Both the position numbers and the translations under genes were made by a program. A DNA stretch of 64,000 nucleotides, taken from NCBI GenBank assembly GCA_016713325.1, contig JADJPJ010000016.1, forward strand, positions 141,913 to 205,912, read 5' to 3'. The notes beneath the pieces are model-generated. The model was not told the origin of the DNA, ran no database searches, and saw nothing but the letters and a program-made list of their open reading frames with translations. This DNA is from Candidatus Flexifilum affinis (GTDB taxonomy: Bacteria > Chloroflexota > Anaerolineae > Aggregatilineales > Phototrophicaceae). Below are positions 35,571 through 45,259 of the stretch, one piece after another (position 1 is the stretch's first letter; every line of letters begins with the position of its first letter).

Positions 35571-37739
35571 TTGACGTCCGCAGTCCACACCGCAATCCAA
35601 TCCTCCTTGCCTTCCCGAATCCGCTGCTGGAGCATCCGGCTGCTGACGCTGCTGGCGATCGTGCTGATGATCGCCGCAGCCGCCGTGCTGGTCGAGACGG
35701 CCCGGCTGAACGCGCCGCTGATCGACCGGCCGGAAACGCTGTACACCATCCTGCCGGCCGCGGCGATCCCGCTGGCGCTGGCCGGCGGTCTTCTGCTGAT
35801 CGCCGCCGTCAGCCTGGCCCGGCCGTCTGGGCTGCTGCCCCCGCTGATGCAGGTGATGCCATTAGAGCCAACGCCATCGGAATTATCCGCGGACAGCGCA
35901 GGGCGGCGGCCCACGAGACGGTGGCGCTCGCGGATCACCGGCTGGGCGGCCCTGCTATTGGGGCTGGTGCTGCTGGGCTTCGTCACCCTGTGCAGCGCGG
36001 GCACGCCAGTCGCAGCCTACCTGCCGGGCGTGCACTGGGGTGTCCAGTTGGCGGCATTCGTGGCAAGCCTGCTGCTGCTCGCCTACGGGATTGCCGGCGC
36101 GCCACGGATTCGGCTCCCACACATCGGCTGGGATGAGCTGATCGTCTTGGCGGCGATCGCCGTGCTGGCGCTGGTCCTGCGGGTGTGGGGGACCGACACG
36201 ACGCTGCGGGTGCTGATCGACGAGCAGAACTACGTCGACAACGTGCAGCGCCTGCTGGCTGAACCCACGTCTGGCATCATTTCGCGCACGTCCGCCGCCA
36301 CCCCGTATACCTGGATCTTCTCCACGCTCCAGGTCCAGACCGCCTGGCTGTTCGGACATAACCTGATGGCGCTGCGCCTGCCGAGCGGGCTGCTTGGCGT
36401 CGCCCAGGTGCTGGCACTGTACGCCCTGGCGCGGACGCTGTTCGACCGGCGGACGGCCGTCGCGGTGGCGTTGGCGCTGGCGGTGATGGCGCCGCATCTG
36501 CACTACGGTCGGACCCTCTACTCGGCTCACTCCGGCGACGCATTGTTCGGCATCCTGGCGCTGCTGTTCGCGGCGCGCGGGCTGCGCGACAACCGGCCCC
36601 TGGACTGGAGCCTGGCCGGCGTCTGCCTGGGCATGACCCATTACTTCTACGAGGCCGGCCGGTTGTTCTTCGCGCCCCTGGTTGTGCTGTGGATCGTCGT
36701 GCTGGCACTGTGGGGCAAGGCGCCCGACGGCACGCCGCTGCGCCGCCTGCTGTGGCGGGAGATGCGTGGGAATCTGGCGCGGGTGGTGATCTGCGCGGCG
36801 ATCGTGGCCGCGCCGGTGTACATCGCGCTGATCAGCCGTGGCGAAGTGCTGACCTACCGCCTGAACCAGGAGGGGGTGGACTGGCCGCGATTTTTCTCCG
36901 AGGGCGACCCCGTCGCACGCCGCGAAGAAGCCTTCGCCATGGTGACGCGGCCGTTCTGGTTCTACATCACCATGCCGGAAAACAGCGCGCGCTACTATGG
37001 CGGCACCGAGCCGCTGATCCTGCGCCCGCTCACGCCGTTGTTCATGCTGGGTATCGCGTATCTGCTGGCGAGGCCCCGCGGACCGGCGATCATCGTGCTG
37101 CTGTGGGTGGCGGCGGTGGCGGCGGCCAACGGGCTGTTCATCCGCGAGAGCATCTGGACGCCGCGTTACACGGTGGTCGTGCCGGGGCTGGCGCTGGTGG
37201 TCGGCGTCGCGATTCGCCACGTGCCGCCGCTGCTGCTGGCCAGGCCAGGGCCACAGGCCGGGGGTGTCTGGTCGCGGAGTCTGCTGCCCGCCGCGATGAT
37301 CGCCGTCTTTGGCGTTGTCAACGTCGCCTACTACTTCGGTCCACACCTGGATCATCTGAACTTCTACCACCGGCGCTGGCTGACTTTCGGCGATGCCTTC
37401 GACGCCATCCTGCGCACGCATGAGCAGCTTCCCGACGACACACAGCTTTATCTGGTCGGACGTCAAGCGCCACCCGGTATCGAATTCCACCTGTTCTGGG
37501 AGTATCTGGAGGGGAAGGTCGGACTGCCGCGGCCGCAGGAGATCGAACCGGCGATGATCACGACGCGCTGGCTGCGCGAACTGCCGAAGGACGTGGCGTG
37601 CGCCTTTTACATCGAGACTCAGTGGACCGAAACCATCGAGCTGATCTACCGCTATCTGCCGGCGGCCGAACCGCCACGCTACACGGTGACGAACATGGCG
37701 CCCGATGAACAGCTTCTGCTGATCTATGTCCCCGGATAA
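35571..37739 (+). CDS. GT39/PMT-type membrane glycosyltransferase 1
   Basis: 722 residues from TTG 35571, which has AGGAG 9 bases upstream; the longer frame from ATG 35517 would overlap polA and lacks a site. About 12-14 transmembrane helices. The first large outer loop has the acidic pair of GT-C enzymes (TLRVLIDEQNYVDNVQRLL), and the family's second signature is FEAGRL-type, read here as HYFYEAGRLFF. Such enzymes move a sugar from a polyprenyl-phosphate carrier to protein or lipid on the outer face. This is the first of three head-to-tail paralogues whose frames overlap, so they are translated together. Acceptor unknown. Confidence 0.8.
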   Translation: MTSAVHTAIQSSLPSRIRCWSIRLLTLLAIVLMIAAAAVLVETARLNAPLIDRPETLYTILPAAAIPLALAGGLLLIAAVSLARPSGLLPPLMQVMPLEPTPSELSADSAGRRPTRRWRSRITGWAALLLGLVLLGFVTLCSAGTPVAAYLPGVHWGVQLAAFVASLLLLAYGIAGAPRIRLPHIGWDELIVLAAIAVLALVLRVWGTDTTLRVLIDEQNYVDNVQRLLAEPTSGIISRTSAATPYTWIFSTLQVQTAWLFGHNLMALRLPSGLLGVAQVLALYALARTLFDRRTAVAVALALAVMAPHLHYGRTLYSAHSGDALFGILALLFAARGLRDNRPLDWSLAGVCLGMTHYFYEAGRLFFAPLVVLWIVVLALWGKAPDGTPLRRLLWREMRGNLARVVICAAIVAAPVYIALISRGEVLTYRLNQEGVDWPRFFSEGDPVARREEAFAMVTRPFWFYITMPENSARYYGGTEPLILRPLTPLFMLGIAYLLARPRGPAIIVLLWVAAVAAANGLFIRESIWTPRYTVVVPGLALVVGVAIRHVPPLLLARPGPQAGGVWSRSLLPAAMIAVFGVVNVAYYFGPHLDHLNFYHRRWLTFGDAFDAILRTHEQLPDDTQLYLVGRQAPPGIEFHLFWEYLEGKVGLPRPQEIEPAMITTRWLRELPKDVACAFYIETQWTETIELIYRYLPAAEPPRYTVTNMAPDEQLLLIYVPG

Positions 37740-39582
37740 ACCCACCGCCATGCCCAGTCGCGCCACTCGCTTCGCGATTCTGCCACTGCTGCTGGGCATT
37801 CTGGCGCTGGCGCTGGTGACCGAGGCCAGCACCGACTGGCTCGACCTGGAACCGCTGCGCGCGCTGTCGGTGCATGGGCAGACGGGGCTGCTCATTCTGG
37901 GCTGCGTTCTGATCGTGTGGGGGCTCAGCGGCCGCCCGCCAATCGTCGGCGCCGACGAGACAGGCGATCGCCAGTTTCGCTCGTGGGAAACGCCGGCCTT
38001 GCTGCTGATCGTGCTGGCGGCCGCTGTCGTGCGCCTGTGGAATCTCGAAAACACGCTGCCGGCGCTGGTCGACGAGTTGAACTTTCTGACGGCCGTCACC
38101 CGCTTCGTCAGCGACTCGACGCTGCGGCTGGTCTACCCGATCAGCGACTGGGCGCCCTTCCCCTGGCTGTACACCGTCTTTCAGGCGATCCCGGTCACCC
38201 TGTTCGGTCACGATCTGGCGGCGCTGCGGGCTGCCAGCGGAATCTTCGGCGCGATTCAGGTGGCGGCGGTGTATTTTCTGGCGCGCGAGCTGTTCGATCG
38301 GCGTGTCGCGGTGCTGGCAGCGCTGGTTCTGGCCTTTTTCTCGCCGCACATTCACTTCAGCCGGCTGGCGCTCAACCAGGCCGGCGACAGTCTGTGCGGC
38401 ATGCTGGCGGTCCTGTTCATGGTGCGCGGGCTGCGCGGCGGGCGAGGACGCGACTGGGCGCTGGCGGGCGTCTGCCTGGGGCTGACGCAGTATTTCTACG
38501 AGGCTGGACGGCTGTTCTTCCCGGCGCTGGCGCTGATCTGGCTGGTCTGGCAGGGGATCACGCATCCGCGCTGGAGCACCCTGCGCCCGTTGGCGGGTGG
38601 TGCTGCGCGGATGCTAATCGCCGGTCTGCTGGTCGCGGCCCCGGTCTATCTGACGCTGCTCGCCCACGGACGCACGATCACCCTGCGATTCAGTCATGAG
38701 AACATCGTCACCAGCACCTGGCAGCCAACTCTGGCCGACGGGGTGCAAGGTGAGGATCTGGCGCTGCTGGCGGGCCGGTTGGCTCAACCGGTCGCGCTGC
38801 TGCTGGCGACGCCGGAGAGCGTGGGCTTTCCCTACTATCGCGGCGATCAGGGGCTGATTCTGCTGCCCTTCGTGCCGCTGTTTCTGATCGGGCTGGCGGT
38901 CGTGCTGCGCCGCCCACGCGCGCCCGCCTTCGTCCTCGCGCTGTGGATTGTCGGCGTGATGCTGAGCAACAGCCTGCTGATCATCTTTCCCGGCGTGACG
39001 ACGCGCTACGTGCTGATTTTGCCGGCGCTGGCGCTGCTCATGGCCCTGGGCATGGATCGCCTTTCGGGTTTTGTGGCAGGAGGGTTCGCCGCACCCGCCG
39101 CGCGAAAGATCCTGCGGTACGGTCTGGGCGCGATCCTGTCACTGGTCTTCGCCGTCGTCAGCGTCGATCACTATTTTCGGGTCCAGCTCCCCGACCTGAT
39201 CGCCGATATTCACGCTTACCTGGATTTTCACGATCTGTACGATGTGGGGCTGCGCGCGGGAAGGCTGCCGCTCGGGACTCAGGTCGTGGTGGTCGAAACG
39301 CGCCCGAGCGGCATCACCGACGTGCAGGACCTGCTCGCCTACATGCAGTACGACCGGCACGTCAATCCGATCATGACCAACCTCATCGAGCTTCGCCGCA
39401 TGGCCCTGCCCGACGACCGCGATCTCGCTTTCTTTGTGCCGCCCTCCGAAAGTACAATTCTGACGTATCTTTATAGGCAGTATCCGCAGTCGCTGGCGCC
39501 ATCTTATTCTGTGAACCCTGTCATCGCACGCGAGCAATATGTCCTCATCACCGTCCCTCAACGTCACGACGCCGGTCCCTGA
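37726..39582 (+). CDS. GT39/PMT-type membrane glycosyltransferase 2
   Basis: 618 residues, overlapping the preceding gene by 14 bases. Same helix pattern; first-loop acid pair in LPALVDELNFLTAVTR, and QYFYEAGRLFF in the middle. It differs from its two neighbours at the C-terminus (DLIADIHAYLDFHDLYDVGL), where they carry a Y-Y-F-G-P-H-L element, so donor or acceptor choice may differ. Confidence 0.8.
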   Translation: MSPDKPTAMPSRATRFAILPLLLGILALALVTEASTDWLDLEPLRALSVHGQTGLLILGCVLIVWGLSGRPPIVGADETGDRQFRSWETPALLLIVLAAAVVRLWNLENTLPALVDELNFLTAVTRFVSDSTLRLVYPISDWAPFPWLYTVFQAIPVTLFGHDLAALRAASGIFGAIQVAAVYFLARELFDRRVAVLAALVLAFFSPHIHFSRLALNQAGDSLCGMLAVLFMVRGLRGGRGRDWALAGVCLGLTQYFYEAGRLFFPALALIWLVWQGITHPRWSTLRPLAGGAARMLIAGLLVAAPVYLTLLAHGRTITLRFSHENIVTSTWQPTLADGVQGEDLALLAGRLAQPVALLLATPESVGFPYYRGDQGLILLPFVPLFLIGLAVVLRRPRAPAFVLALWIVGVMLSNSLLIIFPGVTTRYVLILPALALLMALGMDRLSGFVAGGFAAPAARKILRYGLGAILSLVFAVVSVDHYFRVQLPDLIADIHAYLDFHDLYDVGLRAGRLPLGTQVVVVETRPSGITDVQDLLAYMQYDRHVNPIMTNLIELRRMALPDDRDLAFFVPPSESTILTYLYRQYPQSLAPSYSVNPVIAREQYVLITVPQRHDAGP

Positions 39583-41401
39583 TGTTCGTGTTCTCCGCCG
39601 TTTGCTGCTCTATCTGCCGGCCCTGCTGGGAATCGTCTGCCTGGCCGTCCTGGCCTGGGTGAATGCCGTTCCTCAGGATTCCGGTTACATGACGGGCTAC
39701 CTGCCGGCGCGCGTCCAGCTCGCGCTGATGTACGTCGGGGCGGGGTTGGTCGCCTGGGGGATTGCCGGATCGCCGGCCTTCTGGCGCACGTGGCGGCGGG
39801 CCGCCTGGGCGGGCTGGCGGACGGAACTGCTCGTGCTGGCGGCGATCACCGTCGGGGCGCTGCTGCTGCGGCTGATCGGGCTGGACACGACGCTGCGTCT
39901 GCTGCTGGACGAGTCGAATTACGTGAACGGGGCCAGCCGGGCGATGGCCGGGCCGAACCTGATGATCCTGTTTCCGATGTCGGGACACGGACCGTTTCCC
40001 TGGCTGTATCCGTTTCTCCAGGCCGACTCGGTGGCGCTGTTCGGACGCAACCTGACCGGCCTGCGCGGGGCGAGCGCGCTGATCGGCGCGGCCAACGTGG
40101 TGGTGGTGTACGCGATGGCGCGGATGCTGTTCGACCGGCGGACGGCTGTGCTGAGCGCCATCCTCCTGGCTGTCTTCCCTCCGCATCTGCATTTCAGCCG
40201 GATCATGGCGTCGCTGACGATCGGCGATGCGCTGATCGGCACGATCTGCCTGACGCTGGTGATTCGCGCTACCAGGACGCGCGCCCCACTGGACTGGGGA
40301 CTGGCCGGCGCGGCATTCGGCCTGACGCACTACTTCTCCGACGGCGGCAAGCTGATTTTCACGCCGCTGGTGCTGGTCTATCTGGCCTGGCTGGTCATGG
40401 TCAACCGGGAAGCGCGGGCATCGATACGCGGCGGGATCGTGCGCATGCTGGTGGTGGGGGTGTTGGTCGCCACGCCCGTCTACACCACGCTGGCGGCGCA
40501 TCAGCGCCCGATCTTCGGCCGGTGGGAGGATGCCAGCGGCAGCGGCCTGAGCTACTGGCTGTCTCTGCCGCAGGATGGGCTGAGCGAAGGAGAAATTCAG
40601 GAGGCCAGCGACCGCGTGCTGCTGCCTTTCCGCTTCCTGGTCAGCGAACCGGAGCAGGAGGCCATCTACTACGCGGGCACCGAGCCGCTGGTCATGCGCG
40701 TCCTTGCCCCGCTGCTGGCGATCGGCAGTCTGGCGGCGCTGACGCGCTGGCGCAGCGCGGCGATTCTGCCGCTGGCCTGGGCGCTGGCGGTGCTGCTGGG
40801 CAACGGGCTGTTCATCCGCAACCCGGCCTCGTCGCCGCGCTACGTGGTCGCTTTTCCGGCCATCGCCATGCTGCTTGCGCTGGGCATCGCCGCGCTCTAC
40901 GGGCTGCTCAGCCGGCTGCGCCTGAGCGCCGGTTGGACGCGGGCGATCACCATGCTGATCACGGCGGCGGCCGTCGTCTTGCAGGTGACGTACTATTTCG
41001 GCCCCCACCTGGAGAATCTGCGTTTCTATCACCGGCGCGGGCTGACCTATGGCGACGTGTGGGATGCGACGCTGAGGGTGTTCGAGCAGCTTCCGTACAA
41101 TACGCAGGGCGTGTACGTCGGGCGGCCGGCGCCGCCAGGGATAGAATCGAGCGAGCTGCTCGGTTTCATGCAGGATGGCAACAAATACCCGTTCATCAGC
41201 TATGACCCGGCCGCGTTCATGACGCCGCTGCTGCGATCGTTCCCGCGCGATCGGGGCTATGCCATCCTGATCGAGACACGGCAGCAGGAGCAGATTGAGC
41301 TGCTGTATCGCATTTTCCCGGAGGCGGAAGCGCCGAGCTACACAACCTGGGACGTCGAACCGCGCGAGGAGTATCTGCTTATCTACGTGCCGCCCGCATA
41401 G
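39539..41401 (+). CDS. GT39/PMT-type membrane glycosyltransferase 3
   Basis: 620 residues, overlapping gene 2 by 44 bases. The catalytic-loop acid pair lies in TLRLLLDESNYVNGASR. The usual FYEAGRL element reads HYFSDGGKLIF, a change of the conserved E-A-G-R to D-G-G-K that could alter or weaken activity. The C-terminal YYFGPHLENLRFYHRRGLTYGD is nearly the same as in gene 1, so genes 1 and 3 are closest to each other. This gene ends the polA-glycosyltransferase run; a REP-like repeat follows. Confidence 0.8.
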   Translation: MSSSPSLNVTTPVPDVRVLRRLLLYLPALLGIVCLAVLAWVNAVPQDSGYMTGYLPARVQLALMYVGAGLVAWGIAGSPAFWRTWRRAAWAGWRTELLVLAAITVGALLLRLIGLDTTLRLLLDESNYVNGASRAMAGPNLMILFPMSGHGPFPWLYPFLQADSVALFGRNLTGLRGASALIGAANVVVVYAMARMLFDRRTAVLSAILLAVFPPHLHFSRIMASLTIGDALIGTICLTLVIRATRTRAPLDWGLAGAAFGLTHYFSDGGKLIFTPLVLVYLAWLVMVNREARASIRGGIVRMLVVGVLVATPVYTTLAAHQRPIFGRWEDASGSGLSYWLSLPQDGLSEGEIQEASDRVLLPFRFLVSEPEQEAIYYAGTEPLVMRVLAPLLAIGSLAALTRWRSAAILPLAWALAVLLGNGLFIRNPASSPRYVVAFPAIAMLLALGIAALYGLLSRLRLSAGWTRAITMLITAAAVVLQVTYYFGPHLENLRFYHRRGLTYGDVWDATLRVFEQLPYNTQGVYVGRPAPPGIESSELLGFMQDGNKYPFISYDPAAFMTPLLRSFPRDRGYAILIETRQQEQIELLYRIFPEAEAPSYTTWDVEPREEYLLIYVPPA

Positions 41402-41424
41402 TCGCCGCTGGTGCGGAGAGCGGG

Positions 41425-41490
41425 AACCCCTCACCCCCTGACCCACGCAAGCGCCTTGCAAGCAAGCGGGGAGAGGGGGCGAGGGTAGCC
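41425..41490. repeat. REP-like palindrome between convergent genes
   Basis: CCCCTCACCCCCTGACCCACGCAAGCG... and AAGCGGGGAGAGGGGGCGAGGG, the CCTCTCC family again, followed by GGGACGTTGGGCGTCCC near 41510-41526. It sits between a plus-strand and a minus-strand gene end and could serve as a two-way terminator. Confidence 0.6.
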
Positions 41491-41572
41491 GCCAAAATCT
41501 TGTGGTCTGGGACGTTGGGCGTCCCGTTGGGCGTCCATACGCATCCCGTTTGTAGGTGCCAGGGGCGGCTTC

Positions 41573-42724
41573 TCAGCTTTTCGACACCGAATCTCGGAGC
41601 GCGTGGCGGACGAGCAGGTATTTTGCATGCGTCCAGAGCAACGGCCGGGCGATCTCGCCGCGCCGCTGCACCCAGCCCTCATAGGTGCTGGAGTCGAGCA
41701 TCGCATCCTTCACCTGTTCGGGCAGGTTGCCGTCGGAGTCGGCGTGCGCCTCTGCCCAGGCGATCAACTGCTGCGCCCGCGCCACATTCCCGACTTGCAG
41801 GTCATACCACGCCAGCCAAAGACCAAGCAGCACCCACGCCCCGCCGCCGTAATAGGTGTCTTCGCGGTGACGATGGACGCCGTGCCCTTCCGCCAGCAGG
41901 TCGCGCTCGATGCGCGCCACGGTCCGCACCATGAGCGGATCGTCTGGTTTGAGCAGGCCGAAGTCGGGCAGCGCCGCCAGCAGCAGATTGGCATCCACGG
42001 CATCGACGCCCACCGATTTGGCCAGTTCCCCACCGGGAGTCAGTCCCTTCGCCAGAATGAAGGCCTTGATCTCGGCTTTTGTCGCGCTGAAGTTCAGACG
42101 CGGGATGAGGGTTTCCGCGGCATTCAACCCGGCGTAGATGGCGGCCAACGTGCTGATATGGACGTCGTCGCCACGTTCTTCCCAGCAGTCGTAGCACGGC
42201 GACTGCCAGATCGCCGCCAGATAGCGCGCGGTCAGCTCGACGGCATTTTCCCAGTAGACCGGCAGGGGACGGATGCGGCATACGTCGACGTATTTCGTCA
42301 GCGACCATAACCAGATGGCAGGGCCGTCCAACTGGAATTCGGGCCAATCGTCGGGCCCCGGTTCGCCCACATCCTGATAGCGTGCGTTCAGCGTGTCCAT
42401 GAGGACGAGCGGTTCGCCACAGCTCGCGCGGTGGATGGCGCGTTCCAGCGCCTCGGCTCGCTGGTTGACCATGCGTGCGCACCATTGATGAAACTTTCCG
42501 GCGCTGTCCCACTGTGCCGCGAAGCCGATCGGATGGGCGATGGGGTGGGTCGCCCCGTCCACCGTGAGCGCATAGGCGATGAACGCGCCGTCACGAAACC
42601 ACGAGAACTGGTAATCCGGCATGTGAGGGCAGGCGAGATAGCCGCCGCCGGGCCTCTGATTATCGAGGATCACCTGCTGACTGTGTTTCTCCAGAAGCGT
42701 GAGGCGCGCAGCGCTAGCCGACAT
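41573..42724 (-). CDS. Cytoplasmic GH15-type glucan hydrolase (glucoamylase/glucodextranase-like)
   Basis: 383 residues from ATG 42724 (overlaps the upstream GH66 stop by 11 bases). An (alpha/alpha)6-barrel of the GH15 type: YQFSWFRDGAFIAYAL is the N-terminal W-RD signature, QLDGPAIWLWSL and YDCWEERGDDVH hold the likely general acid region (WEE), and EDTYYGGGAWVLLGLWLAWY is the C-terminal element carrying the second carboxylate region. No signal peptide, so it acts on imported oligosaccharides, releasing glucose. It is the last gene of the transporter operon. Exact linkage preference (alpha-1,4 or alpha-1,6) is inferred from the GH66 neighbour. Confidence 0.8.
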   Translation of the reverse strand: MSASAARLTLLEKHSQQVILDNQRPGGGYLACPHMPDYQFSWFRDGAFIAYALTVDGATHPIAHPIGFAAQWDSAGKFHQWCARMVNQRAEALERAIHRASCGEPLVLMDTLNARYQDVGEPGPDDWPEFQLDGPAIWLWSLTKYVDVCRIRPLPVYWENAVELTARYLAAIWQSPCYDCWEERGDDVHISTLAAIYAGLNAAETLIPRLNFSATKAEIKAFILAKGLTPGGELAKSVGVDAVDANLLLAALPDFGLLKPDDPLMVRTVARIERDLLAEGHGVHRHREDTYYGGGAWVLLGLWLAWYDLQVGNVARAQQLIAWAEAHADSDGNLPEQVKDAMLDSSTYEGWVQRRGEIARPLLWTHAKYLLVRHALRDSVSKS

Positions 42725-44411
42725 GTTCAAACTCCACGACGATCATGTTCCAGTATTCCAGGCGAGGAAGGGTGAAACTCAGCGTGTCCGCTTCGACGGT
42801 AAACGGAACGGCGATCGCGTTCATCGTGTCGGCGGTGTCCGGGGAGGCATACCACACTGCGGCGACGGGGCGCTCAACGCGGAGGGTCACCGGCTGATCG
42901 GTCAGCGGCGTGGGCGCGACGGTCGTGTGACCGTTCCAGTCGGCGGCATCAATGCCGAGAAAGTTGATCAGGCTGAAGGTCTCGAAATTCGCGCCGGAAC
43001 GGACGATGGGCACGACCCGATCGCGCGAGCGAATGCCGCGCATGCGCACGTCGCCCAGACGGATCGCGTCATGGCGATCGGGCGCCGCCGCCGTCGTACC
43101 CACGGACAGGACGTTCTCGTAGCGCACGACAAAATCATAATAGCGGGTGAAGGCGGGCTGATCCGCCTGGGCGATCTCGCCAAAACGCGGGAAGTACGGG
43201 TCTGCGAGCATGGTGCCCGGTTCGCCGGTCTCCAGGTGATAGGCGCCGCTGGCGAGGATGACCGAGTTGGCGAGCCGCCAGTTGATCACGCGTTCCGGCG
43301 CGATGTAGGCCGCGAGAATGACCGGCTTTTCGCCGCCCCAGCGCTGGGCGTTGGTGATGATGCGATTGAGATCGAGGTAATCATCGTACGGGGGCCACAC
43401 CTCGATATACGAGGCGTCCTGCCGGGCGGGCGCGACGGTTTCGATAGGCCAGTTGCCCACGCTGTTGAACAGCGTCACCCCGGCGTCGCCGCGTCGAGAC
43501 TGCACGAGTTCGGCCGTCTGGTTGATGAAGGCGGGCATGACCACCGCCATGTCGACCGGGCTGCCGGCGTTGTCAAAGCCCGTCTTGGGAGAGCCGTACT
43601 GGTCGATGTGGATGCCGTCGAAGGCCGTGTTGTCCAGCACATCGGCAAATTCGCCGAGCAGATGCGTGTTCCAGGGCGAACCGGGAGTCGCGTCCATGAT
43701 GCCGATCAGGTTGTCGCCAAACGTGTACGCTTCGCCGCGCGCATCGAACATCGCCCAGTCCTGATGCTGGCGGTAGAAGGCGAACGAGGCGCCGTAGATG
43801 GCCGTGTAGGGCATGGCAGCGATGTTGCCCGTATGCAGCAAATCGATCAGGCTGCGAATGGTTTCCATCGACTGAGGGCGTCCCAGGCCGTCATCAAAGC
43901 GATCCGTCGCCGGCAGCAGATCTTCCCAGCGGTACTGCCAGTCGTAGAACTGCACCCCGTTGATGTGATGCTGAAGCATCCAGTCGAGAACCGGTGCAAT
44001 GGTCTGGCGGGCCGGACTGAAATCGGACAGGAAGCCATAACGCGGCGCTTCGATCCAGTGATTGAGGACGTCAAACGCGGTGGTCTGCGTGGTCAGCACC
44101 GAGCCGTTTTCGTCCAGCACGTCCACGCTCACGCCATAGCCGCGCGGCGCATCGGTGGGCGGCGTCCAGGTCAGCACGGCGCGACCGTCGAGCAGCGGCG
44201 CGGTGAGGGTCGTGACGGGGGTGTTCAGGTAGAGCACCTGCGCCTGGACCTGACTTCCCGCGCTGGCGGTCACCGTCAGTTGGACAGGATCGCCGGGATG
44301 ATAGAAACCTTTGTCTGGCAGAGCATGCACAATCGTGTCGACGGCGAACACAGCGCCCCCTTGTAGAAGAATCAGAAACAAGATCGAGAGCGGGAGGCGG
44401 ACAAAACGCAT
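42714..44411 (-). CDS. Secreted GH66 dextranase-like enzyme
   Basis: 565 residues with a signal peptide (hydrophobic 7-23). An N-terminal Ig-like domain (KGFYHPGDPVQLTVTA) is followed by a (beta/alpha)8 barrel of GH66 type (YGFLSDFSP, VQFYDWQYRWEDLLP). The nucleophile is D270 in FDGIHIDQYG, and the acid/base is E337 in SYIEVWPPYDDY. A C-terminal beta domain completes the family layout. GH66 enzymes cut dextran to isomaltooligosaccharides or make cyclic ones. Its ATG overlaps the upstream permease stop by one base (TAATG), so it is made with the transporter. Outside the cell it would feed the ABC importer. Confidence 0.85.
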   Translation of the reverse strand: MRFVRLPLSILFLILLQGGAVFAVDTIVHALPDKGFYHPGDPVQLTVTASAGSQVQAQVLYLNTPVTTLTAPLLDGRAVLTWTPPTDAPRGYGVSVDVLDENGSVLTTQTTAFDVLNHWIEAPRYGFLSDFSPARQTIAPVLDWMLQHHINGVQFYDWQYRWEDLLPATDRFDDGLGRPQSMETIRSLIDLLHTGNIAAMPYTAIYGASFAFYRQHQDWAMFDARGEAYTFGDNLIGIMDATPGSPWNTHLLGEFADVLDNTAFDGIHIDQYGSPKTGFDNAGSPVDMAVVMPAFINQTAELVQSRRGDAGVTLFNSVGNWPIETVAPARQDASYIEVWPPYDDYLDLNRIITNAQRWGGEKPVILAAYIAPERVINWRLANSVILASGAYHLETGEPGTMLADPYFPRFGEIAQADQPAFTRYYDFVVRYENVLSVGTTAAAPDRHDAIRLGDVRMRGIRSRDRVVPIVRSGANFETFSLINFLGIDAADWNGHTTVAPTPLTDQPVTLRVERPVAAVWYASPDTADTMNAIAVPFTVEADTLSFTLPRLEYWNMIVVEFEHVG

Positions 44412-45259
44412 TAGCCTCGTACTCCGCCACTGGTAATGCCTTGAATGAAGTACCGCTGGAAGAAGATGAACAACAGCACCGTCGGGATGACCGCCGTCAG
44501 CGATCCTGCGAACACCAGCCCCCAGTTCGAGGCATGCTGCCCCCGGAAGTTGGCGATCGCCACCGGCAGGGTGCGCAGGTCTGCGTCGGTCAGGAAGTTG
44601 AGCGCCAGCAGGTATTCATCCCAGGCGCCAAGGAAGCTGAACACGGCGACCGTGCTGATGGCCGGCGCGGCCAGGGGCAGCATCACCCGCCAGAAGACGG
44701 TGAACGGGCTGGCGCCGTCGATAATCGCCGATTCTTCCAGTTCGCGCGGCAGGTTCTCGAAGAAGCCGCGCAGCAGGAACGTATTGAAGGCCAGCGGACC
44801 GGCGCTGTAGACCAGCACGAGTCCCGGCAGGCTGTTGATCAGGCCGAGGTTTTTAGCCAGGATGAACTGCGGAATGAGGAGCACGACGCCGGGGATCATG
44901 ATCATGAGCAGCAGCAGGCCGAAGAGGACCTTCTTGCCGCGAAAATCGAAGCGCGCGAAGCTGTAGGCCATCATGGATGCCAGCGCCGTCACCATCACGG
45001 CGGTCGATGTGGCGACTCCGGCGCTGTTGAGGATGGCGCGGCCGAAATTTCGGCTGGAGAACGCCTGCTCGAAGTTTTCAAGGTTGATGGTCTCGGGAAT
45101 CAGGCGCGGCGGATACGTCTGCACAAAGGCGACACCGCCAAGCGCCGTCGATGCCATGTAGAGCAGCGGCGCCACGGCGAACAGGACGCCGAGACACAGC
45201 ACCAGAAAGATCAGGATGTTCAGCACCCGCTGATTACTATTCGACGTCGCGATCATCAT
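44411..45259 (-). CDS. Sugar ABC transporter permease (MalG type)
   Basis: 282 residues from ATG 45259 (TGATG overlap with the upstream permease stop). Six helices. The EAA loop that docks the ATPase is EESAIIDGASPFTVFWRVMLPLAAPA. The N-terminal helix (ILIFLVLCLGVLFAVAPLLYM) is typical of MalG/CUT1 proteins. The locus has no ATPase gene, so a shared MsmK-like ATPase must be encoded elsewhere. Confidence 0.93.
   Translation of the reverse strand: MMIATSNSNQRVLNILIFLVLCLGVLFAVAPLLYMASTALGGVAFVQTYPPRLIPETINLENFEQAFSSRNFGRAILNSAGVATSTAVMVTALASMMAYSFARFDFRGKKVLFGLLLLMIMIPGVVLLIPQFILAKNLGLINSLPGLVLVYSAGPLAFNTFLLRGFFENLPRELEESAIIDGASPFTVFWRVMLPLAAPAISTVAVFSFLGAWDEYLLALNFLTDADLRTLPVAIANFRGQHASNWGLVFAGSLTAVIPTVLLFIFFQRYFIQGITSGGVRG

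Noticed and set aside
35955..38099. 714-residue minus-strand frame
   Set aside because: It lies opposite two glycosyltransferases with clear membrane helices; its His/Gln/Arg-rich product is typical of a high-GC shadow.
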